From Hydrogenothermus sp. (GTDB taxonomy: Bacteria; Aquificota; Aquificia; Aquificales; Hydrogenothermaceae): DNA of 8,014 nt. The position numbers were made by a program, and so were the translations under genes. Of this stretch, positions 1 to 6,234 are shown piece after piece (within the stretch, counting starts at the first letter, position 1; each line of letters starts with the position of its first letter). The notes under the pieces were generated by a model that saw only the letters and a program-made list of their open reading frames with translations, did no database searches and was not told where the DNA came from. The DNA lies in assembly GCA_003978675.1 (NCBI GenBank), contig QNYP01000182.1, positions 1 through 8,014 on the forward strand. The letters are read 5' to 3'.

Positions 1-192
1 TTTAACCCAACAACAGGTGAAAGCTGGACAACAAATCAAACAGGTCTTTTTATCTTGAAATTACTAAAGGAAGGATTAGCAGAGGGAGAGATCTTAAATA
101 AATTAGTTGAAGAATTTGAAATAGATAAAGATACCGCTTATAGAGATTTAACTGATTTTTTGGAGAAATTAAGAAGTTATAAGCTAATTTAA
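1..192 (+). CDS. PqqD-like peptide chaperone (RRE domain), 3' part only
   Basis: Frame 1 is open from the first base to TAA at 190-192 and gives 63 C-terminal residues; the start lies upstream of the window. The visible part matches the PqqD pattern: a 'NPTTGESWTTNQTG' turn where the family has a tG-x-s-x-x-N-x-T/A-G motif, then a hydrophobic helix (FILKLLKEG), then a helical half with spaced hydrophobics ending in LEKLRSYKLI. PqqD proteins are about 90 residues, so roughly 25-30 are missing. Known for the family: PqqD-type domains (RiPP recognition elements) bind the leader of a ribosomal peptide and present it to a modifying enzyme. It could belong to the PqqD subgroup seen with HPr-kinase-like proteins, which cannot be decided here. 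The gap to the ATP-grasp gene is 10 nt, so it is very probably its partner. Confidence 0.75.
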   Translation, partial: FNPTTGESWTTNQTGLFILKLLKEGLAEGEILNKLVEEFEIDKDTAYRDLTDFLEKLRSYKLI

Positions 193-202
193 GGAGTTAA
201 AA

Positions 203-1240
203 ATGGAAATAAAAGTAGGTATTTCAGGAATTAACGCGGTAGACAATCCAGGGCCAGGAATAGGTGTAGCCAAAAGTATAAAACAAGATAAGGAGTTAAA
301 TGCAAAGATAGTGGGTCTTGCATATGATGCAATGGAACCTGGGATATATATGGACTGGATAGTAGATAAAGCATTTATGATGCCTTATCCTTCTAGTGGA
401 CATGAAGCTTACATAGAAAGACTACTTTACATAAAAAACAATTATGGTCTTGATTTCGTAATGCCTGTTTTAGATGCCGAGCTTCCAATTTATATAAAAT
501 ACCAAAAAGACTTGGAAAGCTATGGAATAAAAACATTTTTACCAAGTATGGAACAGTTTAAATTAAGAGGTAAAGACAAGCTCGAAGAAGTAGCAAAGAA
601 TATAGGTATAAGTTTTCCAAAAACTAAGGTTGTTTCTACACTTGAAGACTTAAATAAAGCAGTTGAAGAAATTGGTTTTCCAGTAATGGTTAAAGGGGCT
701 TTTTACAAGGCGTATAAAGCTAACTCTCTGCAGGAAGCAGTAAGTTATTACAGCAAAATAGTTGCAGAATGGGGATATCCAGTAATTATTCAACAGGTAG
801 TTTATGGTGAAGAGATGAATGTTGTTGCAGGTGGTGATGGAGAAGGAAATAGTTTAGGCATGGTTGGTATAAAAAAGTCATGGATAACAGAGCTTGGAAA
901 AATATGGACTGGTATAACAATAAAAAATAAAAAACTTTTGGAGGCTGCTAAAAGATTTATTGAGGTTTATAAATGGAAAGGTGCCTTTGAACTTGAATGT
1001 ATTGTAAATGTGGAAAAAGAAGAAATTTACCTAATAGAGATAAATCCTAGATTTCCAGCCTGGTCTTATTTCTCAACAGGCGTCGGTGTTAACATAGCGA
1101 GCAATATAGTAAGAAAAGCTTTTGATCTTCCTATAAATATAAATGATTATGAAGCAGGAAAACTTTACATAAGATACACAGATGACTTTGTAATAGAAAT
1201 GGATAAATTCCAACAAATAATAATAAGAGGTGAAGTGTGA
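203..1240 (+). CDS. ATP-grasp superfamily carboxylate-amine/thiol ligase
   Basis: A 345-residue cytosolic protein with ATP-grasp architecture. Residues 1-115 form a Rossmann-like pre-ATP-grasp domain opening with VGISGINAVDNPGPGIG; about 118-310 is the ATP-grasp domain. Visible motifs are RGKDK (122-126), a strand with the probable nucleotide-binding lysine (VMVKG, K164), the acidic pair E203/E204, FELEC (262-266) and the metal site EINPRFP (279-285, E279 and N281). ATP-grasp enzymes activate a carboxylate as acyl phosphate and join it to an amine, thiol or similar nucleophile. It resembles carbamoyl-phosphate-synthase-like ligases rather than a named pathway enzyme, so the substrate is unknown. 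The ATG follows AAGGAG (191-196) at good spacing. Position between a PqqD-like protein and a PLP decarboxylase suggests it works on a peptide or carrier; that is inference. Confidence 0.85.
   Translation: MEIKVGISGINAVDNPGPGIGVAKSIKQDKELNAKIVGLAYDAMEPGIYMDWIVDKAFMMPYPSSGHEAYIERLLYIKNNYGLDFVMPVLDAELPIYIKYQKDLESYGIKTFLPSMEQFKLRGKDKLEEVAKNIGISFPKTKVVSTLEDLNKAVEEIGFPVMVKGAFYKAYKANSLQEAVSYYSKIVAEWGYPVIIQQVVYGEEMNVVAGGDGEGNSLGMVGIKKSWITELGKIWTGITIKNKKLLEAAKRFIEVYKWKGAFELECIVNVEKEEIYLIEINPRFPAWSYFSTGVGVNIASNIVRKAFDLPININDYEAGKLYIRYTDDFVIEMDKFQQIIIRGEV
1226..1232 (+). promoter_or_regulatory. Ribosome binding site for the decarboxylase
   Basis: AGAGGTG lies 7 nt upstream of the ATG at 1240 and within the end of the ATP-grasp gene. 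It supports that ATG over the in-frame GTG at 1237, which would sit only 4 nt away. Stop and start share one base (TGATG), so the two genes are probably translationally coupled. Confidence 0.6.
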
Positions 1241-2592
1241 TGAAAAAAATATATGAAAAGCCAGTAATAACAAAAATCCAAACAGGTTTTATGAATAAGT
1301 TTGGTAGTTCTCCATATTATGCTAGAAAAATAAGAAAAGATATAGATGGAGTTTCTATTGATTATTTAGTCGAAAATTTTGGTTCTCCACTATTTGTAAT
1401 TTCTGAAAAAAAATTAAGACAACAGTATAGAAAGATATACAATTCTTTTTCTTCCAGATATCCAAATGTTGTGTTTGGGTGGTCTTATAAAACAAATTAC
1501 CTTCAAGCTGTATGTGCAACACTTCATCAAGAAGGAGCTATTGCTGAAGTTGTTTCTGCTTTTGAGTATGAAAAAGCGAGAAAATTAGGAATAAAAGGGG
1601 AAAACATTATATTTAACGGCCCTTATAAACCTTTAGAAATACTTGAAATAGCTTCTGCAGAAGGAGCTACAATTAATATTGACCATTTTGATGAAATTAA
1701 TGATTTAGAGAAAGTTGCAGAGAAATTAGGGAAGAAATTAAAAGTTGCTATAAGAATAAATATGGATACAGGAGTACAGCCTCAATGGAGTAGATTTGGA
1801 TTTAACCTTGAAACTGGGCAAGCTTTAGATGCTGTTAAAAGAATAAAGGCTGGAAATAAACTGATCTTATCAGGGCTACACTGTCACATAGGAACATTTA
1901 TTATTGACCCTGAAGCATATGCAAATGAAGTTAAAAAGATGGTTCAATTTAAATATGAGATAGAAGACAATTTTGGATATTCAATAGAATTTTTAGATAT
2001 AGGTGGAGGATTTCCTTCTAGAAATAGATTGAAAGGGACATATTTACCTCCAGATATATTAATTCCTCCTGTTGATGAATATGCAGAAAAAATAACAAAT
2101 GCTTTATATGAAAATTTAAGACCGGGAGATTTTCCAAAACTGATATTAGAAAGTGGAAGAGCTATTATAGACGAAGCAGAATATTTGATTACAACTATAC
2201 ACGCTTCAAAAAGACTTCCTGATGGGAGAAAAGCTTATGTTGTTGATGCAGGGGTAAATCTGTTATTCACAGCATTTTGGTATAAGTTTAATATAGAAAT
2301 AGATAGAGAAGTATCAGGAGCAAACGAACCATCAGTTATTTATGGTCCTTTGTGTATGAATATAGATGTATTAGATGAAGGAACTCTTTTACCTCCTTTG
2401 GAAAGAGGCACAAGGCTTATATTTTCTCCTGTAGGAGCTTACAATAATACCCAATGGATGCAGTTCATAGAGTATAGACCAAATATAGTGATGATTATGG
2501 AAGATGGCTCTGTTGAGATAGTCAGGGAAAGAGAAGATTTAACAGACATAGAAAGAAGGGAAAAATTACCAGAAAAACTGAAAATAAAATAA
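1240..2592 (+). CDS. PLP-dependent decarboxylase (DAP/ornithine decarboxylase family) with leader-like N-terminus
   Basis: A 450-residue fold-type III (alanine-racemase-type barrel) decarboxylase. Visible motifs: PLP lysine in WSYKTN (K84), AEVVSAFEYEKA after it, HCHIG (214-218), phosphate-binding GGG (255-257), ESGR (304-307; EPGR in most relatives), GPLCMNIDVL with the catalytic-position cysteine (C372) and D376, and VGAYNN (398-403). The family removes CO2 from an amino acid in the cytosol. After the active-site Cys there is Met, where DAP decarboxylases usually have Glu and ornithine decarboxylases Asp, an acid linked to the substrate's distal amine. The substrate may therefore not be DAP, and lysA is not assigned. 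About 25 residues before the barrel (YEKPVI at 5-10, G16, NKFG at 19-22) look like a RiPP leader; see findings. The gene overlaps the ATP-grasp gene by 1 bp. Confidence 0.85.
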   Translation: MKKIYEKPVITKIQTGFMNKFGSSPYYARKIRKDIDGVSIDYLVENFGSPLFVISEKKLRQQYRKIYNSFSSRYPNVVFGWSYKTNYLQAVCATLHQEGAIAEVVSAFEYEKARKLGIKGENIIFNGPYKPLEILEIASAEGATINIDHFDEINDLEKVAEKLGKKLKVAIRINMDTGVQPQWSRFGFNLETGQALDAVKRIKAGNKLILSGLHCHIGTFIIDPEAYANEVKKMVQFKYEIEDNFGYSIEFLDIGGGFPSRNRLKGTYLPPDILIPPVDEYAEKITNALYENLRPGDFPKLILESGRAIIDEAEYLITTIHASKRLPDGRKAYVVDAGVNLLFTAFWYKFNIEIDREVSGANEPSVIYGPLCMNIDVLDEGTLLPPLERGTRLIFSPVGAYNNTQWMQFIEYRPNIVMIMEDGSVEIVREREDLTDIERREKLPEKLKIK

Positions 2593-2599
2593 GGGTGTT

Positions 2600-4681
2600 A
2601 TGAAAATAAAGCAGTTTATAAAATCAATCCTAAACAGTTATTCGGAGATTTTCTTTTTAGAAAATCCAATTGCAGGTTTATTATTTTTGCTAATTACATT
2701 TATTAACCCTTATTTAGGGATTTCAGGGATTTTAGCTGTTTTGTCAGCATATCTTTTTGCAAAGTTTTTAAACTTAGAGAAGGAATTTTTAGAAAGTGGT
2801 TTTTATACATATAACGCTCTTTTAGTTGGACTTTCTATAGGATATTTGTTTAAATTTGGAATTTTAACTTTATTTCTTGTTTTTATTTCTGGAATTTTAA
2901 CCCTTGTTTTTTCTATGTTCTTATATAGTATATTTTCTTACTATTTAAAATTACCTATACTTAGTATTCCTTTTACAGTTATAAGCTCAATAATATATCT
3001 TTCTGTTGCAGGTTATACAAATTTATTTATAGATGCTCTATATCCTCACTTTAATATATTAGTTTTAGAAGAAATTACTCCTCAGTTTTTAAGTGGTTTC
3101 TTTAAATCTTTAGGAGCAATAATTTTTTCTCCATATGTATTTACAGGCATCATAATTAGCATTGTTTTATTTTTTATTTCCCGTATTTTGTTTTTTTTAG
3201 CTTTGATTGGTTATTATATAGGGGCTTTTACGATATATCTGTTTAAAGGTTCCTTTTATAATGTATTTTCAGACATAAGTAGTTTTAATTTTATCCTTAT
3301 TGCAGTAGCTTTAGGAGGAATATTTTTAATTCCTTCAATTAAAAGCTATTTTATAGCAATTACCGCTGTAATAACTTCAACTATTGTTTTATCTGCTACA
3401 AAATCTTTTTGGTCTTTTTATGGAATACCTGTATTTACTCTGCCTTTTAATCTAATAACTTTAATGTTTTTATATGTTATTGGAATTGTTGGTTTTCCTT
3501 ATATCGCAAAAATAATAAGAAAAACTCCTGAAGAAACGCTAGATTTATTTTTAACTTCTCAAAAACGATTTCAAGGGACAGAAAGGGGTATTCATTTACC
3601 TTTCGCTGGAGAATGGACAGTTTGGCAAGGATTTGATGGGAAATGGACACACAAGGGACAATTGAAATATGCTTATGATTTTGTAATAACTGATGAAAAC
3701 GGAAAAACTTATACAAATGAGGGACTTAATTTAACGGATTATTATGCATTTAGAAAACCTGTTTTATCTCCTATTAGAGGTAGGGTTGTCAAAGTAATAT
3801 CGGATTTACCAGACAATGAAATAGGAACAGTTGATAAGGAAAATAACTGGGGTAATTATGTAGTTATTTATGATGAAAGAGGTTTCTATGTTGAGATATC
3901 TCATTTCGCCCAAGATAGTATAAAAGTAAAAGTTGGAGATTGGGTTGAAGTAGGAACCTTCCTTGGATTATGTGGAAACTCTGGATATTCTCCTCAGCCC
4001 CATATCCATGTGCAAGTTCAACTGTATCCAGAAGTTGGAAGTCCTACACTACCTTTTAGTTTTGTTTCATTCATTTCAAATAATGAATTTTTCTCTAACG
4101 ATTTACCTAAAGAAGGAGAAAAAATAAAACCAGCGTTTGCAGATAGGTCTAAAACTAATAAGCTTTCTTTTTATTTGGATAATTCTTTTATTTATGAGGT
4201 CTTTATTGATAATAAAAAAATAGATGAATTTGAAATGTCAGTAAAAATGGCAGTAGATGGAACATTTTATTTTGACACAGGTAAAGGAAAACTATACTTT
4301 GGTAAGGCTAATGAAACATTTTATTTTTATAGACTTGATGGTTTTGATGAATATTTAAAAGACATATTTATATCCGCTCCTAAGATACCACTTACATCTG
4401 AAAAAAATGTAATTTTTAAAGATTTTCTACCGTTTAAGTTAACAACATCTAAAATATTAAAAGATTTTATCCTTTTCATTGCATCTTTTAATCACTCAGT
4501 TGGATTGTCTAAATATGAAGGGAAAACAATTAACGAGAAAATTATTGAAGGCAAGGTTTATTCAATTTTTTCCAAAAAACCTATATTAACAAAATTAGAA
4601 TTGGATGATGTATTTGGCATTAAGAAAATTAAAGTGGGTAATAGGACGTACAAATTAAAAACTATTAATTTTGGAGGTTAA
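2600..4681 (+). CDS. Urea-transporter domain fused to M23-family metallopeptidase
   Basis: A 693-residue membrane protein in three parts. Residues 1-305 match the urea transporter family (two homologous halves of five helices). The halves are visible as ENPIAGLLFL near 21, GFYTYNALLVG (67-77) with SIPF (122-125), and later SFNFILIAVALGG (228-240) with TLPF (280-283). Residues about 335-480 are an M23/LytM-like zinc peptidase: probable ligands H351 and D360, then H435 in ISHF, and PHIH with H468 and H470. H351-D360 spacing is longer than the classical HxxxD, as in some M23 subgroups. Residues 480-693 are a separate region rich in predicted strands that I do not recognise. Urea channels pass urea or small amides; M23 enzymes usually cut peptidoglycan peptides. 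The start follows AAGGG, 7 nt after the decarboxylase stop, so it is in the same operon. Actual substrate and topology are uncertain. Confidence 0.8.
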   Translation: MKIKQFIKSILNSYSEIFFLENPIAGLLFLLITFINPYLGISGILAVLSAYLFAKFLNLEKEFLESGFYTYNALLVGLSIGYLFKFGILTLFLVFISGILTLVFSMFLYSIFSYYLKLPILSIPFTVISSIIYLSVAGYTNLFIDALYPHFNILVLEEITPQFLSGFFKSLGAIIFSPYVFTGIIISIVLFFISRILFFLALIGYYIGAFTIYLFKGSFYNVFSDISSFNFILIAVALGGIFLIPSIKSYFIAITAVITSTIVLSATKSFWSFYGIPVFTLPFNLITLMFLYVIGIVGFPYIAKIIRKTPEETLDLFLTSQKRFQGTERGIHLPFAGEWTVWQGFDGKWTHKGQLKYAYDFVITDENGKTYTNEGLNLTDYYAFRKPVLSPIRGRVVKVISDLPDNEIGTVDKENNWGNYVVIYDERGFYVEISHFAQDSIKVKVGDWVEVGTFLGLCGNSGYSPQPHIHVQVQLYPEVGSPTLPFSFVSFISNNEFFSNDLPKEGEKIKPAFADRSKTNKLSFYLDNSFIYEVFIDNKKIDEFEMSVKMAVDGTFYFDTGKGKLYFGKANETFYFYRLDGFDEYLKDIFISAPKIPLTSEKNVIFKDFLPFKLTTSKILKDFILFIASFNHSVGLSKYEGKTINEKIIEGKVYSIFSKKPILTKLELDDVFGIKKIKVGNRTYKLKTINFGG

Positions 4682-4687
4682 AAATTT

Positions 4688-5557
4688 ATGAAATTGAAAA
4701 ATATAGTTGTTTTTACAGCAATTATTTCATCTTCAGCTTTTGCAAATTCTTTAACGAGCGTATCAATATATGGAACTCCTTTAATTTATAAGAGCTCAAT
4801 AGCAAAAAAAGATGGTTATTTTTTAGGTTCTTATTTTTATTTTGGTTATAGTTTAAACCATGTTTTAGAAGCAGAGATTGACTATATAAAAATTAATTTT
4901 AAGGATGGAAAGACTTTAAACCAAAACAATTTTTCTGCTTCATATACAAATTTTTACGGAAATAGGAAAATTAAGATAGGAACTTATTTTATAAAAAATG
5001 ATGAAAAAAATATAACTCCTCAAAGGAATACAGATAATGGAATAATTATAACTTTGGGATATTCTAAATTTAAACTGTACCAATGGGAATTGGGAGGAGA
5101 ATTTCATACAAGTTATTATTCCAATTACAAAGTTAATGGAAACTCTTTGAAAGTTTTCCAAATAAATGGGATTCTTATTTATGGAGAAGGTAATTTTTAC
5201 AAAAAAGGTAGAACATATATAACGATTAAGCCTTATGTGATATACATTCCTGATAGCCCTACAGGTAAGAAAACTTACACTTCTTTAGAAGGCTCTTTTT
5301 CATATTATATTAGCAGATGGGTATTTTCTGGAATAGGATATATTGGGAAGACTCTTTTTGCCGTAAAAAATGGAGGACTTTTAGTTTACAATGTTGCAGA
5401 AGAAAGACTTTATGGAATAGGTGGAAGTATTAAGTATATATTAAATAAAAATTCAAGTATATATTTATCTGTATTTAATGATACATTTAGAGATGAATTA
5501 TCTACTAATGAAGCAAATTTAACAACTTTAACATTAGGAGCAGGTTTTAGTTTTTAA
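4688..5557 (+). CDS. Probable outer-membrane beta-barrel protein (hypothetical)
   Basis: A 289-residue protein with a clear Sec signal peptide: KLK at the N-terminus, hydrophobic residues 6-13, and a likely cleavage site after SSAFA (A19). The mature part has no long hydrophobic helix. It is rich in Tyr, Phe, Ser, Asn and Gly, with many alternating hydrophobic stretches of 8-12 residues divided by turns, and it ends in GAGFSF with a C-terminal phenylalanine, the usual BamA recognition feature of outer-membrane barrels. Stretches such as YGIGGSIKYILNKNSSIYLSVF (split here as two adjacent strands) suggest beta hairpins near the end. I cannot assign a named family; a barrel of the type often paired with TPR proteins is possible. 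GGAGG at 4673-4677 inside the end of the previous gene, 10 nt before the ATG, supports the start. The 6-nt gap places it in the same operon. Its role could be passage of a small product or anchoring. Confidence 0.65.
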   Translation: MKLKNIVVFTAIISSSAFANSLTSVSIYGTPLIYKSSIAKKDGYFLGSYFYFGYSLNHVLEAEIDYIKINFKDGKTLNQNNFSASYTNFYGNRKIKIGTYFIKNDEKNITPQRNTDNGIIITLGYSKFKLYQWELGGEFHTSYYSNYKVNGNSLKVFQINGILIYGEGNFYKKGRTYITIKPYVIYIPDSPTGKKTYTSLEGSFSYYISRWVFSGIGYIGKTLFAVKNGGLLVYNVAEERLYGIGGSIKYILNKNSSIYLSVFNDTFRDELSTNEANLTTLTLGAGFSF

Positions 5558-5576
5558 ATTTAATTTGCATTTTAAA

Positions 5577-5581
5577 GGGGG
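5577..5581 (+). promoter_or_regulatory. Ribosome binding site fixing a GTG start
   Basis: A purine-rich AAAGGGGGA stretch with its G run at 5577-5581 lies 7 nt upstream of GTG at 5589. It is the only good Shine-Dalgarno match near the 5' end of the TPR gene and rules against an upstream TTG at 5565, which would put this site inside the coding region. Confidence 0.6.
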
Positions 5582-5588
5582 AACAACT

Positions 5589-6218
5589 GTGGGAAAAATT
5601 CTTTTTTCTGTTTTATCTGTTGTTTATTTTGCATTTTCATTAACTAATGAAGAAATCAAAAAATATTACTGGCAATCTTATAACTTTGAGAAAATGCAAA
5701 ACTACGAAGATGCAATAAAAGTATTAATACCTATTTATGATAAATATCCAAATGGATATACAGTAAATTTAAGACTCGGATGGTTATACTACCTCAAGGG
5801 AAACTATAGAAATTCAATATATCATTACAAGAAAGCTATGAAGGTATTTCCATATTCTGTAGAGGCAAAGCTTGGCTATATACTTCCATTACTTGCTCAA
5901 GGAAAATACAAAGATGTTGTAGATATGTGTTATCAAATATTAAAAATAGATTTTTATAATTACTATGGAAATTTAAGACTTTCTTTTGCTTTAAGAGAAT
6001 TAAAGGACTACACAAATGCTCATAAAGTAGTGTCTAAGATGCTAGCATTATATCCAACAGATACAAATTTTTTATTAGAACTTGGAATTATATATTACAA
6101 AACAAATGATTTAAGTAATGCTAAGAAAATATTCAATGATGTTTTAATACTAGATCCAATCAATATAAAGGCTAAAAGATATCTTGAAAAGATAAATAAA
6201 AAAGAGGAAATGGACTAA
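5589..6218 (+). CDS. Exported tetratricopeptide repeat (TPR) protein
   Basis: A 209-residue protein from the GTG start. Residues 1-17 (MGKILFSVLSVVYFAFS) are a short Sec signal peptide with probable cleavage after AFS; there is no lipobox cysteine, so a soluble periplasmic location is likely. Residues about 24-192 hold five consecutive 34-residue TPR units. The pattern shows in phrases such as NYEDAIKVLIPIYDKYPN, LGWLYYLKGNYRNSI, KVVSKMLALYPTDTN and LGIIYYKTNDLSNAKKIF, each with the conserved small/aromatic positions and Pro at the end of helix B. TPRs make superhelical scaffolds for protein-protein contacts; no catalytic domain is present. It follows the barrel gene by 31 nt with no terminator between, so the two may form an envelope complex. 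The stop lies inside the end of the convergent oxidase gene. Confidence 0.8.
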   Translation: MGKILFSVLSVVYFAFSLTNEEIKKYYWQSYNFEKMQNYEDAIKVLIPIYDKYPNGYTVNLRLGWLYYLKGNYRNSIYHYKKAMKVFPYSVEAKLGYILPLLAQGKYKDVVDMCYQILKIDFYNYYGNLRLSFALRELKDYTNAHKVVSKMLALYPTDTNFLLELGIIYYKTNDLSNAKKIFNDVLILDPINIKAKRYLEKINKKEEMD

Positions 6219-6234
6219 TCTATGTCCATTTTCC
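6190..6234 (-). terminator. Intrinsic terminator for the FAD oxidase gene, inside convergent gene ends
   Basis: GGAAATGGAC (6206-6215) pairs with GTCCATTTTCC (6224-6234), one base bulged, around an 8-nt loop (6216-6223). On the minus strand the stem is followed by TCTTTTTTTATTT (6193-6205), a typical U-run. On the plus strand the following bases are CCGGGTTTATT, so it is a weaker terminator for the TPR operon. Both stop codons lie at the stem/loop border. Confidence 0.75.

Noticed and set aside
1237..1239. GTG start one codon upstream for the decarboxylase
   Set aside because: Only 4 nt from the Shine-Dalgarno sequence, while ATG at 1240 has normal spacing and the standard TGATG overlap.
1073..1273. 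Minus-strand open frame of 66 codons
   Set aside because: Lies opposite the ATP-grasp end, has low-complexity Tyr/Ile/Phe-rich content, and no ribosome binding site.
1240..2592. Naming the decarboxylase lysA
   Set aside because: The residue after the active-site cysteine is Met instead of Glu, and the gene context is not lysine biosynthesis.
3477..3716. Minus-strand open frame of 79 codons
   Set aside because: Antisense to the well-supported channel-peptidase gene; no family features.
4940..5161. Minus-strand open frame of 73 codons
   Set aside because: Antisense to the barrel gene; no ribosome binding site or recognisable content.
5565..5588. TTG-initiated N-terminal extension of the TPR protein (MHFKGGTTV...)
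   Set aside because: The strong ribosome binding site lies inside this stretch, and starting at GTG 5589 gives an immediate clean signal peptide.
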